DNA of 64,000 bases from Amycolatopsis sp. CA-128772 (GTDB lineage: Bacteria > Actinomycetota > Actinomycetes > Mycobacteriales > Pseudonocardiaceae). The stretch is taken from the NCBI RefSeq assembly GCF_002904295.1, contig NZ_PPHG01000077.1, positions 1 through 64,000 of the forward strand, written 5' to 3'. This document shows, in pieces, positions 34,970 to 43,951 of this stretch; position 1 is the stretch's first letter; each line of letters opens with the position of its first letter. The notes under the pieces were generated by a model that worked only from the letters and a program-made list of their open reading frames with translations, had not been told where the DNA came from and made no database searches. The position numbers and the translations under genes were made by a program.

Positions 34970-36231
34970 TCACCGACGTCGCTCCCGAATCCGGCTCGAC
35001 CATGCCGGTGCAGCGCAAGCGGGGCCGGATCCCCGGCTGGCTGCGCGGGGTCATCTGGGCCGTGATCGCCATCGCCGTCGTCTCGACGGCGTCCTACTCC
35101 ACCGGCGTCGCCGCGCTGACGTCGTCGAACACCGCGCAGACGGCGTTGCGCCTGGCGCTGCCGATCCTGCTGTGCGGGCTGGGCGGCCTGTGGGCCGAAC
35201 GCGCGGGCGTAGTCAACATCGGTCTCGAGGGCATGATGATCCTCGGCACCTGGGGCGCCGCCTGGGGTTCGTACTACGGCGGCGTGTGGTCCGGCCTGCT
35301 GGCCGCGCTGCTGTTCGGTGCGCTGGGCGGGCTGCTGCACGCGGTGGCGACGGTGACGTTCAACGTCAACCACATCGTCTCCGGTGTCGCGATCAACCTG
35401 CTCGGCCTGGGTGTCACGAAGTACCTGGCGAACCTGATCTTCGCGCCGATCTCCGGCAACCCGCGGCAGTCGCCGGTGGTGCCGAAGTTCGACACCTACT
35501 CGGCCAGCGGTCTCTCGGACTGGCTCGGTGACCTGGAGAAGGAGCAGCGCGTCGGCATCTCCGACGTCGCCGGCATCCTGCGTGGCCTGGTCACCGAGGT
35601 GGCGCCGCTGACGATGATCGCGATCATCCTGGTGCCGGTGAGCTTCTGGGTGCTCTGGCGCACCCGGTTCGGCCTGCGGCTGCGTTCCTGCGGCGAGAAC
35701 CCGGTCGCGGCCGAGTCCCTCGGCGTGAACGTCTACCTGCACAAGTACGTCGCCGTGATCATCTCGGGCGCGTTCGCCGGCATGGGTGGCGCTTCGCTGG
35801 TGCTGCTGCGCGGCGGCGCGGACTACCTGGAGAACCAGACGAACGGCCGCGGGTACATCGGCCTGGCGGCGATGATCTTCGGCAACTGGCGCCCGGGCGG
35901 CCTGCTCGGCGGCGCGGCGCTGTTCGGCTACGCGGACGGCCTGCAGCTCGCCGGCGGCGGCGAAGCGGTGCTCGCGCTGCTGTACGGCGCGGTGATCCTG
36001 GTCGCCGTGATCGTCGTCGTGCAACTGTTCCGGAAGCAGTGGATCGCGGCGGGGCTTGGCGTCGTCGGCGCGGGCGTGCTGTACGCGATCTACTGGGCCA
36101 ACGACACGCTGCCGTCGGACCTGATCCCGTACACCGCGCACTTCGTGACGCTGATCGTGCTGGCCGTGGCTTCGCAGCGGCTGCGGCCGCCGAAGGCCGA
36201 CGGACAGCCGTACCGACGGGGTGAGGACTGA
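34966..36231 (+). CDS. Nucleoside ABC transporter permease 2
   Basis: A 421-residue permease. A cytoplasmic N-terminal extension (to about 25) is followed by the NupQ-like core LWAERAGVVNIGLEGMMILG, FNVNHIVSGVAINLLGLG and RGYIGLAAMIFGNWRPGG. It is longer than usual, with an insert around NPRQSPVVPKFDTYSASGLS and extra C-terminal helices, as commonly seen in actinomycete homologues. GTG 34966 overlaps the stop of permease 1, and the next gene starts directly after its TGA. Confidence 0.93.
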   Translation: MITDVAPESGSTMPVQRKRGRIPGWLRGVIWAVIAIAVVSTASYSTGVAALTSSNTAQTALRLALPILLCGLGGLWAERAGVVNIGLEGMMILGTWGAAWGSYYGGVWSGLLAALLFGALGGLLHAVATVTFNVNHIVSGVAINLLGLGVTKYLANLIFAPISGNPRQSPVVPKFDTYSASGLSDWLGDLEKEQRVGISDVAGILRGLVTEVAPLTMIAIILVPVSFWVLWRTRFGLRLRSCGENPVAAESLGVNVYLHKYVAVIISGAFAGMGGASLVLLRGGADYLENQTNGRGYIGLAAMIFGNWRPGGLLGGAALFGYADGLQLAGGGEAVLALLYGAVILVAVIVVVQLFRKQWIAAGLGVVGAGVLYAIYWANDTLPSDLIPYTAHFVTLIVLAVASQRLRPPKADGQPYRRGED

Positions 36232-36621
36232 GTGTCTACTGTGGATTGGGACGCTCTGCGTTCCCAGGCGATCGAAGCGGCTTCCCATGCGTACGCGCCT
36301 TATTCGGGCTTGCACGTCGGGGTGGCCGGGATCGTCGACGACGGCCGGGTCGTGACCGGGTGCAACGTCGAGAACGCGTCCTACGGGCTCGGGTTGTGCG
36401 CCGAGTGCACGATGGCCGGGCAGCTGCGGCTGTCCGGCGGGGGCCGCCTGGTCGCCGTCGCCTGTCGCTCCGGTGCCGGTGACCTGCTGATGCCGTGCGG
36501 GCGCTGCCGGCAGATCCTGTTCGAGCTGGGCGGGTCTGCGTGCCTGGTGGACACGCCCAGCGGGATCCTGCCGATGTCCGACGTCCTGCCGGACGCCTTC
36601 GGCCCGGACGACCTGCCGTGA
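36232..36621 (+). CDS. cdd: Cytidine deaminase
   Basis: A 129-residue enzyme converting (deoxy)cytidine to (deoxy)uridine. Zinc ligands and catalytic residues are in GCNVENASYGLGLCAEC (C56, E58) and PCGRCRQ (C89, C92), the tetrameric small-CDA pattern; CAEC replaces the usual CAER. The GTG start abuts the permease stop without a gap and its stop overlaps deoA (GTGA), so imported cytidine is processed by the same operon. Confidence 0.95.
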   Translation: MSTVDWDALRSQAIEAASHAYAPYSGLHVGVAGIVDDGRVVTGCNVENASYGLGLCAECTMAGQLRLSGGGRLVAVACRSGAGDLLMPCGRCRQILFELGGSACLVDTPSGILPMSDVLPDAFGPDDLP

Positions 36622-37925
36622 ACGAGCCTGCGAGTGAACCATTGACACAGCGCGCGTTCGCCGCAGTGGACGTGATCCGGGTGAAGCGGGACGGCGGCAC
36701 GCTTTCCGACGAGCAGATCGACTGGGTCGTCGACGCGTACACGCGCGGGGTCGTGGCCGAAGAGCAGATGTCGGCGCTGGCCATGGCGATCTTCCTGAAC
36801 GGGATGTCCCCGGCGGAGATCTCGCGGTGGACGCACGCGATGATCGCGTCGGGGGAGCGGCTTTCGCTTTCGGTGTCCCGCCCGACGGTGGACAAGCACT
36901 CGACGGGCGGGGTCGGCGACAAGATCACGCTGCCGCTGGCGCCGCTGGTGGCGGCGTGCGGCGCGGCGGTACCGCAGCTGTCCGGGCGCGGCCTCGGCCA
37001 CACCGGCGGGACGCTCGACAAGCTGGAGTCGATCCCGGGCTGGCGGGCCGCACTGTCCACTTCGGAGATCCAGGCGCAGCTGGAAGACGTCGGCGCGGTG
37101 GTCTGCGCGGCGACGTCCGGGCTGGCGCCGGCGGACAAGAAGCTCTACGCGCTGCGCGATGTGACGTCCACTGTGGAGTCGATCCCGCTGATCGCCAGCT
37201 CGATCATGAGCAAGAAGATCGCGGAAGGCGCGTCCGGGCTGGTCCTGGACGTGAAGTTCGGGTCGGGCGCGTTCATGAAGTCCCTCGACCAGGCGCGTTC
37301 GCTGGCTGGTGCGTTGACCTCGATCGGCGCGGACCACGGCGTCCCGACGACGGCGTTGCTGACCGACATGAACGTCCCGCTGGGCCGGGCGGTCGGGAAC
37401 GCGGTGGAGGTCGCGGAGTCGGTCGCGGTGCTGCAGGGCGGCGGCCCGTCGGACGTGGTGGCGCTGACTCTCGCTTTGGCCCGGGAGATGCTGGCCCTCG
37501 CCGGTCTCGACGTCGACCCGGCGGCGGTGCTGGCTTCGGGCGAGGCGTACGAGGTCTGGTGCCGGATGATCTCGGCCCAGGGCGGCGACCCTTCGGCGCC
37601 GCTGCCCACGCCCTCCCACGTGCACACGGTCGTCGCGCCGGCTTCAGGCGTGCTGGCTTCGCTGGACGCGTACGCGGTGGGCGTCGCGGCATGGCGGCTC
37701 GGCGCGGGCCGGGCCCGCAAGGAGGACCCGGTCCAGGCGGCAGCGGGCATCCTGTGCCTGGCCAAGCCGGGGGAGGCGGTGTCGGAGGGTGAGCCGTTGC
37801 TGGAGCTGCACACGGACACCCCGGACGCGGTCCCGGCGGCCTTGGCGGCGCTCGAAGGCGGGTTCTCGATCGCCGCTTCGGCCCCGGAGCCGGGACCGAT
37901 CGTCGTGGAGACGATCCGGGGTTAG
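36618..37925 (+). CDS. deoA: Thymidine (pyrimidine-nucleoside) phosphorylase
   Basis: A 435-residue enzyme releasing thymine or uracil and (deoxy)ribose-1-phosphate. Phosphate- and substrate-binding motifs are KHSTGGVGDK (93-102), SGRGLGHTGGTLDKLESIPG, and DVKFGSGAFMKS. The C-terminal alpha/beta lobe (ASGVLASLDAYAVGVAAWRL, GRARKEDPVQAAAGI) completes the PYNP fold. GTG 36618 overlaps cdd, and it closes the operon; its stop overlaps a convergent secreted-protein gene by four bases. Confidence 0.96.
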   Translation: MNEPASEPLTQRAFAAVDVIRVKRDGGTLSDEQIDWVVDAYTRGVVAEEQMSALAMAIFLNGMSPAEISRWTHAMIASGERLSLSVSRPTVDKHSTGGVGDKITLPLAPLVAACGAAVPQLSGRGLGHTGGTLDKLESIPGWRAALSTSEIQAQLEDVGAVVCAATSGLAPADKKLYALRDVTSTVESIPLIASSIMSKKIAEGASGLVLDVKFGSGAFMKSLDQARSLAGALTSIGADHGVPTTALLTDMNVPLGRAVGNAVEVAESVAVLQGGGPSDVVALTLALAREMLALAGLDVDPAAVLASGEAYEVWCRMISAQGGDPSAPLPTPSHVHTVVAPASGVLASLDAYAVGVAAWRLGAGRARKEDPVQAAAGILCLAKPGEAVSEGEPLLELHTDTPDAVPAALAALEGGFSIAASAPEPGPIVVETIRG

Positions 37926-38437
37926 GACACCTGGATGGTGGCGGCGACCGGCTTGGCGCCGCTGCCACCGCAGGCGATGATGAAGGTGCCGGTGCTGTAG
38001 TAGAGGAAGTAGCTGCTCGTCGCCAAGGTGACCGGCCCGGCGGTGGGCAGCGTGACCTGGCCGGTGCCGCCGGTCAGCCGGAAGCTCGTGCCGGGCTCGA
38101 TGACGGGGTTCGTCAGCCCGGTGGCGTCGGCCCGCCCCGAGGTGGCGCCGCCGACGTCGAGCACGACGGTGCCGGTGTACTTCCCGGCGGGTTCGGTCCC
38201 GCCGCCCCAAGCCGGCGCGACCTGCGTGACGTCGGCGTGCACGGTGACGGTCTGCCCGGCGGTGGCCGTGGCGGGCGCGGTCACGGTGATCTCGAAGGTC
38301 TTGGTCCCGGCGGGGCCGCCGATGGACCCGCACCCCCAGGTGACGGAGACGGTCCCGGCCTCGGCCGCGACCGGAACGGCCAGCGCGAGCCCGGCCGTGA
38401 CGGCGGTGATCGTCGCGAGTCTCTTGAGCGCCTTCAT
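37922..38437 (-). CDS. Secreted protein of unknown function
   Basis: A 171-residue exported protein. The signal peptide MKALKRLATITAVTAGLALA... is cleaved near VAAEAG (about 27). The mature part is beta-rich, Thr/Gly/Val-rich with FEITVTAPATATAGQTVTVH and two or three Cys, resembling an Ig-like or allergen-like beta-sandwich. No catalytic motif or cell-wall anchor is seen. GGGGACTCACC-type sequence gives only a moderate ribosome site. The 230-bp gap upstream holds no gene. Confidence 0.75.
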   Translation of the reverse strand: MKALKRLATITAVTAGLALAVPVAAEAGTVSVTWGCGSIGGPAGTKTFEITVTAPATATAGQTVTVHADVTQVAPAWGGGTEPAGKYTGTVVLDVGGATSGRADATGLTNPVIEPGTSFRLTGGTGQVTLPTAGPVTLATSSYFLYYSTGTFIIACGGSGAKPVAATIQVS

Positions 38438-38670
38438 GGTGAGTCCCCTCGTTGGTCGGACTCCGAGGGTCGCGAAGATCACCGGCGGGGGACGTCTCCC
38501 GAAATGCCGCGGTGGTCCGGTTCGCTGGGACGAGCGTCACGCAGATGATCACCCGGTCGAGTGAACGCCGGCGCCGAGGGAGCTGCCGCAGCCGCCCGAA
38601 ACCGTCGGTGGTACTCGGTACGCTGGAAAACGGGGGCCGGAGGCCTGAGCCCGCGTCACCCGGACACGAA

Positions 38671-38703
38671 GAAGGCCCCCGCCGGATCCCGGCGGGGGCC
38701 TTC
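38671..38703. terminator. Hairpin terminator of the coiled-coil gene
   Basis: GAAGGCCCCCGCCGG pairs perfectly with CCGGCGGGGGCCTTC around a three-base loop, 11 bases after the stop of the minus-strand gene. Confidence 0.88.
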
Positions 38704-38713
38704 TCGCAGGTGC

Positions 38714-39835
38714 TTACTCCGTGGCTTCTTCCGCGCCTTCGGTCTTCGCCTTGCCGTCGGCCGGCTTGGGCGCGCGGCCGTTGCGGGAGCTGCGGCGCGG
38801 CTGGCGCGGGGCCGGCGGGGGCGGGGCGATCTGCTGGACCGCCGGGCCGCCGCCGAGCATCAGCTCCGCGAACGTCGCCATCGCCTCGTCGAGCTGGCCG
38901 CCGATGCGGCGGACGCTCTCGTCGTTGCTCCGGCGGACCAGCGAGTCCACCGAGTCGGTGTCCGGCTGCTTCGACAGCGTGCCCTCGACCTTCGACAGCC
39001 CCGCCTTGAGCGCGCCGTCGAGGTCGCCGATGCCGGACAGGAAGCCGTCCTCCACCTTGTCGAGGCGGCCGGCCAGGTCGTCGAGGCGGGTGGTGACCGT
39101 TTCGAGCCGGTTGCCCAGGTTCTCCAGCCGGTCGGACGCGTCGATCATCTCGCCGGTCTCGGTCAGCGCGACCTTGAGCGCCTCGGTGTTGGCGTCGATC
39201 CGCTCGTGGGTCGTGCGGCCCAGCTCGCCGACGCGCTCCTGCGTGACGCGGCTCAGCTCGTCGACCTTGCCCCGCAGCTCGTGGTCGGCGTGGTCGACGC
39301 GCTCGCGCAGCGCCGCCTCGGCCTGCTCGATCCGCTCGCGGACCGGGCCGTGCACCGACTGCGGCAGCGACTCGAGCTTCGCGTCCTGCTTGTCCAGGTG
39401 GCCGCCCAGCTCGTCGAGCCGGCGGTGGATGTTCTGGAGCTTGTCCTCGAGCCCGTCCATCCGGCCCGCGACGCCCTCGAAGCGCGCGGCGACACCGTCG
39501 AGCCGGCCGTCGAGCTGCGCGAAGGGCTTGGCGAGCTTGTCGACGATGCTCTCGACGGCGCGGGTCAGCGCGGCGATCGCGTTGTCCTGGGCTTCGAGGC
39601 GGGACATCGTCTCGTCGAGGCGCTCGGCCAGGACGCTGACCTCGGTGCGGTCGGGCATCTCGGAGAGCCGCTTGCGGACCGCGCCCAGCGAGTCCACCGG
39701 CGCGAGGCGGGCGTAGATGTCGTCGAGCGCGTCGAAGATCTGCTGCTGCTCGCTCTCACGCACTTCGGCCGCGCGCACCAGCATGTTGCGCATCCGGTCG
39801 AAGGACGGGGCGGCAATGTGGTTGTCAGTGGTCAC
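38714..39835 (-). CDS. Long coiled-coil protein, unknown
   Basis: A 373-residue soluble protein. Residues about 50-290 are almost continuous heptad repeats with a recurring RLDxLxxRLD/RLExLxxKLE pattern (e.g. RLENLGNRLETVTTRLDDLA). The tail is Pro/Arg-rich and basic (PPAPRQPRRSSRNGRAPKP), ending acidic. There is no signal peptide or membrane segment. This suggests a scaffold or polar-growth/partition-type filament protein, but no family is recognised. GTG 39835 is supported by AAGGA nine bases upstream. It is divergent from add. Confidence 0.78.
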   Translation of the reverse strand: MTTDNHIAAPSFDRMRNMLVRAAEVRESEQQQIFDALDDIYARLAPVDSLGAVRKRLSEMPDRTEVSVLAERLDETMSRLEAQDNAIAALTRAVESIVDKLAKPFAQLDGRLDGVAARFEGVAGRMDGLEDKLQNIHRRLDELGGHLDKQDAKLESLPQSVHGPVRERIEQAEAALRERVDHADHELRGKVDELSRVTQERVGELGRTTHERIDANTEALKVALTETGEMIDASDRLENLGNRLETVTTRLDDLAGRLDKVEDGFLSGIGDLDGALKAGLSKVEGTLSKQPDTDSVDSLVRRSNDESVRRIGGQLDEAMATFAELMLGGGPAVQQIAPPPPAPRQPRRSSRNGRAPKPADGKAKTEGAEEATE

Positions 39836-40048
39836 TGCTGTGTGTCCTTCGTCGGCGGGGAAATGGAGGGACGTGCCACGAAGCTTATCGATTGCAAAAA
39901 TTGCTGTCTGTATGGCCCCCGTGAAGAGGCTATTGCGGAGGCTGCCCCCGGATGGCCGATTCGGGACATGATCCTCGACGCTGAGGGTTAGCCCGAGCCT
40001 GAGAGTCACGGCCATGTAGGGGAATGACAACGAGGTTACCGTTGGGGG

Positions 40049-41143
40049 ATGCCTGACGAAAGCCCTGTTCTGCCCACCGAGACACTCCGCCGCGCGCCCA
40101 AGGTGCTGCTGCACGACCACCTCGACGGCGGCCTGCGCCCGGCCACCGTCGCCGAGCTCGCCGAAGCGACCGGCTATGCCGGTCTGCCCACCACCGACCC
40201 GGCCGAGCTGGGCAGCTGGTTCCGCCGAGCGGCGGACTCCGGCTCACTCGTTTCCTACCTGGAGACCTTCGCGCACACCTGCGGGGTGATGCAGACGGAG
40301 GAAGCGCTGGTCAGGGTGGCCGCGGAGGCGGTGGAGGACCTGGCCGCCGACGGCGTCGTCTACGCCGAGGTGCGCTACGCACCGGAGTTGTTCGTCGAAC
40401 GCGGTCTGTCACTCGATGCGGTGGTCGAGGCCGTCCAGGCGGGGTTCACGGAGGGCACCCGGCGGGTGGCCGCGAACGGCGGCAGCATCCGCATCGGGAC
40501 GTTGCTCTGCGCGATGCGCCAGCACGCCCGCGCCCTCGAGATCGCGAACCTCGCCGTCCGCTACCGCGACGCCGGTGTGGCCGGGTTCGACATCGCCGGT
40601 CCCGAGGACGGATTCCCCCCGACCCGCAATCTCGACGCCTTCGACTATTTGCGCCAGAACAATGCACATTTCACCATTCACGCCGGTGAGGCATTCGGTT
40701 TGCCGTCCATTTGGGAGGCGATTCAGCACTGCGGCGCCGAGCGGCTCGGGCACGGCGTGCGCATCGCCGAGGACATCAAGACCGACACCGGCGGCACGGT
40801 CCACCTTGGACGGTTGGCCGCGTACGTCCGCGACCGCCGCATCCCCCTGGAGATCTGCCCGACGTCGAACGTCCAAACAGGCACGGTCCGCTCGATCGCC
40901 GACCACCCGATCGGCCTGCTCGCCAAGCTGCGGTTCCGGGTGACCGTGAACACGGACAACCGGCTGATGAGCGGATGCACGATGACCAGCGAATTCGCCG
41001 CGCTGCACGAGACCTTCGGCTATGGTATCGACGACTTCCGGTGGTTCACGATCAACGCGATGAAATCCGCGTTCATCGATTTCGACGCCCGGATCGCGCT
41101 CATCGACGACGTCATCAAGCCCGGCTACGCCGCGCTGGCCTGA
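40049..41143 (+). CDS. add: Adenosine deaminase
   Basis: A 364-residue zinc enzyme converting (deoxy)adenosine to (deoxy)inosine. Zinc ligands are in LLHDHLDGG (H22, H24); HAGEAFG (H211, catalytic E214), the active-site His in ERLGHGVRI, and TVNTDNR (Asp 303) complete the site. FDIAGPEDGF is the substrate loop. It stands alone between a divergent coiled-coil gene and a hairpin terminator but extends the nucleoside pathway encoded just upstream. ATG 40049 follows a GGGGG run. Confidence 0.97.
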   Translation: MPDESPVLPTETLRRAPKVLLHDHLDGGLRPATVAELAEATGYAGLPTTDPAELGSWFRRAADSGSLVSYLETFAHTCGVMQTEEALVRVAAEAVEDLAADGVVYAEVRYAPELFVERGLSLDAVVEAVQAGFTEGTRRVAANGGSIRIGTLLCAMRQHARALEIANLAVRYRDAGVAGFDIAGPEDGFPPTRNLDAFDYLRQNNAHFTIHAGEAFGLPSIWEAIQHCGAERLGHGVRIAEDIKTDTGGTVHLGRLAAYVRDRRIPLEICPTSNVQTGTVRSIADHPIGLLAKLRFRVTVNTDNRLMSGCTMTSEFAALHETFGYGIDDFRWFTINAMKSAFIDFDARIALIDDVIKPGYAALA

Positions 41144-41156
41144 CCCGCTCCGCTTC

Positions 41157-41179
41157 GGACCGCAACTCGGTTGCGGTCC
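41157..41179 (+). terminator. Terminator of add
   Basis: GGACCGCAAC-TCG-GTTGCGGTCC, a perfect 10-bp stem with a three-base loop, 13 bases after the stop. Confidence 0.88.
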
Positions 41180-41201
41180 TTAGCCATGCCAACTATCGTT
41201 C

Positions 41202-41227
41202 ACTATGTAGGAACAAAATCTCATAGT
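41202..41227. promoter_or_regulatory. Inverted repeat ACTATG-N14-CATAGT
   Basis: Perfect arms spaced 20 bases apart start to start, in A/T-rich DNA ending nine bases before the GTG of the MFS gene. It is a likely operator that would block the promoter or ribosome site. No regulator gene is adjacent. Confidence 0.55.
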
Positions 41228-41235
41228 TTGAGACG

Positions 41236-42444
41236 GTGGCGAAGATGGCGCAGGTCGCGAGCGGTGCGAGTGAGCAGGTTTCGGCGAATTCACGGCGATG
41301 GCTCATCCTCGCGCTCGGCCTCGCGGCGCAGACGGCGAGCTGTTCCTTCCTGTACGGCATCCCGTTCCTGGTCCCGGCCATGCGCGCCGCCGAGGGGCTG
41401 ACCCTGGCCGAGGCCGGCACGGTCGTCGCGGCGCCGAGCATCGGTCTCCTGTTCACCCTGATCGTGTGGGGCGCGGCTGCGGACCGTTACGGAGAGCGCC
41501 TCATCATGGCGCTCGGCCTGGGCGCTTCGGGGTTACTCCTGGTGTACGCCGGGGTGGGAAGCCACCCGGTCGGGCTCCTCTTTGGGGTGTTTTTGGCGGC
41601 CGGCGCTTGCACGGCTTCGGTGAACGCGGCGAGCGGTCGCGTGGTGATGGGCTGGTTCGCGAAGTCCGAGCGCGGCGTGGCGATGGGGATCCGCCAGACG
41701 GCCCAGCCGCTGGGCGTCGGCGTCGCGGCCTTGGGCTTGCCCCCGCTGGCGGCGCACTTCGGCTTCCGGGCGGCGGTGCTGCTGCCGGCGGGGCTGGCGA
41801 TCGCCGTGGCGCTGCTGGTGGCGTGGCTGGTGACGGACCCACCGCGCCCGCCTCGCGCACCTCACTCGGCGGGCGCTTCGCCGTACCGGGAGGCGACGCT
41901 GTGGCGGGTGCACGGGGCGAGCGCGCTGCTGGTGGTGCCGCAGTTCGCGGTGTCGGCGTTCGCGCCGGTGTACCTGGTGGCGGTGCAGCACTGGAGCCCG
42001 TTGTCGGCGGGCTGGTACCTGGCGGTGGTCCAGGTCCTGGGCGCGCTGGGCCGGCTGGGGTCGGGCTGGTGGTCGGACCGGGTGGGGAGCCGGCTGCGGC
42101 CGATGCGGGTGTTGGCGGTGCTGAGCTGCTTGGTCATGCTCCTGGTCGCCTTGGGCGACGCCTCGTGGCCGTGGCTGGTGCTGCTGGCGCTGGCCCTGGC
42201 GGGGGTGATCACGGTGGCGGACAACGGCCTCGGCTTCACGGCCTCGGCGGAGCTGGCGGGCCTGGCGTGGTCGGGCCGCGCGATGGGCACGCAGAACACG
42301 GCCCAGAACGTCGCGGCCTCCCTGACCCCGCCGCTGCTGGGCCTGGTGATCGGCGACAGCAGGTACGCACTGGCGTTCTGCGTGGCGGCGGTGTTCCCGG
42401 CGCTGGCGGTGGCGGTGGTCCCGGTGCGAGCCGAACACGACTGA
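41236..42444 (+). CDS. MFS transporter
   Basis: A 402-residue protein with about 12 hydrophobic segments. It starts its first helix at RRWLILALGLAAQTASCSFLYG and has MFS loop motifs AAADRYGERLIMALG and GWWSDRVGSRLRP. The pattern NAASGRVVMGWFAKSERGVAMGIRQTAQPLG is typical of the CynX/NimT/NarK-like branch, so it may move small anions or organic acids; this is tentative. Start choices are GTG 41236 or ATG 41245. Codon use is like its neighbours. Confidence 0.85.
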   Translation: MAKMAQVASGASEQVSANSRRWLILALGLAAQTASCSFLYGIPFLVPAMRAAEGLTLAEAGTVVAAPSIGLLFTLIVWGAAADRYGERLIMALGLGASGLLLVYAGVGSHPVGLLFGVFLAAGACTASVNAASGRVVMGWFAKSERGVAMGIRQTAQPLGVGVAALGLPPLAAHFGFRAAVLLPAGLAIAVALLVAWLVTDPPRPPRAPHSAGASPYREATLWRVHGASALLVVPQFAVSAFAPVYLVAVQHWSPLSAGWYLAVVQVLGALGRLGSGWWSDRVGSRLRPMRVLAVLSCLVMLLVALGDASWPWLVLLALALAGVITVADNGLGFTASAELAGLAWSGRAMGTQNTAQNVAASLTPPLLGLVIGDSRYALAFCVAAVFPALAVAVVPVRAEHD

Positions 42445-42445
42445 C

Positions 42446-42485
42446 GTGTCGACCCCCCGATCACGCGTGATTGGAGAGTCGACAC
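42446..42485. repeat. Nested palindrome GTGTCGAC...ATCACGCGTGAT...GTCGACAC
   Basis: Outer 8-bp perfect arms (42446-42453 / 42478-42485) surround a perfect 12-bp palindrome ATCACGCGTGAT (42460-42471). The core CGCGTGATTG is the same decamer found four times in the tandem repeat at 49212-49295, suggesting a dispersed repeat family. Confidence 0.7.
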
Positions 42486-42487
42486 GA

Positions 42488-42519
42488 CGAAGGCCGCCCC
42501 CCGAGGGAGGCGGCCTTCG
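42488..42519. terminator. Bidirectional terminator
   Basis: CGAAGGCCGCC pairs with GGCGGCCTTCG across ten bases, between the convergent MFS gene and the acidic protein gene. Confidence 0.85.
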
Positions 42520-42531
42520 CGGAACTCGAGA

Positions 42532-43800
42532 TCAAGCCACCGTGAGGCGGTTCTCGAACGTCTCCACCAGCTTCCGCCAAGCGCTCTGCTCCGCGTCGAA
42601 CGGCGCCGACGGCTCGAGGCGCGTCGGGTCCGGGCGGAGGACGAACGAGACCAGCCAGCCCAGGCTTTCGTTCGACGCCAGGGCCGTCTCGGCCGAGTCG
42701 TCGTCGGCCCAGTCCGCCGCGTCGGTGATCAGCTCGACCGCCAGCTCCAGCTGCGTCGGGTCGAGGGCTTCCGGGCCCTCCGCGATGTCCGCGTCCAGGC
42801 CCGTCAGGACGTACGTGTTCTCCGGGTCGACCTCGATCTCGAGCTCGCCCGCCGTCGCCTTGGCCAGGACCTCGTCCCACGTGGACACGTCCGCGAGGTC
42901 CGTGTCGGCCAGGTCCTTGCCGTCCGCCAGGGCGCGGGCGAGCGCGCCCGGCGACGTGAACACGTCGATCTCGCCCTCGCTGCCGAGGAACACCGGCTCG
43001 TCCTCGAGGTAGCAGCGCAGCGTGTAGTACTCCGCGCCGGAGGTGATGATCTTGATCGGGTCGATGCCGACCTCGGCCCAGAAGCCGACCGGACCCTCTT
43101 CTTCCTCGTCCGAGTCGTCCTCGGCGGCGGAGCCGAGCGGCTCGATGGCTTCGAGGTCCTCTTCGCCCTCGGCGCCGGCTTCGGCCTCCGCGGACTCCTC
43201 GTGGAACGCGGCCAGCTCCTCGGCCGTCTGCTCCAGCACCTTCTCGTCGACCTCCGGCTGGGTCACCAGGCCGTCGATCGCGTCGAGCACGGTGTCCCAC
43301 TTCTGCGACACCGTCTCGGACAGGTCGTTCCACACCTGCACCCCGACGCTTCCGGTGAACGGCAGCGTGCCCTGGTCGAGCAGCGAGAAGCCCTCGGTCG
43401 AGTCGAGGATCTCGTGGACCTCCTCGAGGTCGCAGACGTCGGCGAGCGACCGCACGATGCCGACGATCTCCGCCAGCTCCGCGATGTGCCAGACGTCCGG
43501 CTCCTCGGCGACGAGCTCCGGGACGCCGACGAGGTCGTACGTGTGGTCCTCGTCCGGGATCAGCTCGGGCACGTTCAGCGACGGCACCGCGTCCCACGCC
43601 GGGTGGTCGAGCAGGTCGTGCCGCTCCGACGTGCGGACGAAAGCGGCCAGGTGAGCGGCGTCGGGGAAGGCGTACAGGTCGTCTTCGTCGCCGAGGAACG
43701 CTTCCCACTCCTCGCCGTCTTCCCGCCAGCGCGGCGCCCACAGGGTGACTACGTCGCCCTGCGGCAGGCCGAGTTCGATCGGGATGATGTCCTGTGCCAT
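42532..43800 (-). CDS. Acidic cytoplasmic protein ('primosomal protein' in actinomycete annotation)
   Basis: A 422-residue strongly acidic soluble protein: IIPIELGLPQGDVVTLWAPR, then WREDGEEWEAFLGDEDDLYAF. An internal run of Glu/Asp/Ser (about 205-240) separates two similar-looking halves: N-terminal AFLGDEDDLYAFPDAAHLAAF and C-terminal PVFLGSEGEIDVFTSPGALARAL share the pattern of short strands then a helix. Homologues in actinomycetes are often labelled primosomal protein, without support visible here. It is divergent from the helicase at 43952 (151 bases between), a linkage that may be meaningful. Confidence 0.7.
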   Translation of the reverse strand: MAQDIIPIELGLPQGDVVTLWAPRWREDGEEWEAFLGDEDDLYAFPDAAHLAAFVRTSERHDLLDHPAWDAVPSLNVPELIPDEDHTYDLVGVPELVAEEPDVWHIAELAEIVGIVRSLADVCDLEEVHEILDSTEGFSLLDQGTLPFTGSVGVQVWNDLSETVSQKWDTVLDAIDGLVTQPEVDEKVLEQTAEELAAFHEESAEAEAGAEGEEDLEAIEPLGSAAEDDSDEEEEGPVGFWAEVGIDPIKIITSGAEYYTLRCYLEDEPVFLGSEGEIDVFTSPGALARALADGKDLADTDLADVSTWDEVLAKATAGELEIEVDPENTYVLTGLDADIAEGPEALDPTQLELAVELITDAADWADDDSAETALASNESLGWLVSFVLRPDPTRLEPSAPFDAEQSAWRKLVETFENRLTVA

Positions 43801-43951
43801 TCCTAAGCCCTCCGGATTACCGCCCGTGTGCGCGCGAGACCGGAAGTATGCTCCAGTCCATGCGCGGTACCGCGAAGCCTACGGGTTTCGCAGTCGCGAT
43901 GCGATCGCCCCTGCCGACTTTGCGCTGAGCGGATGAGACGATGGGGGCCTG

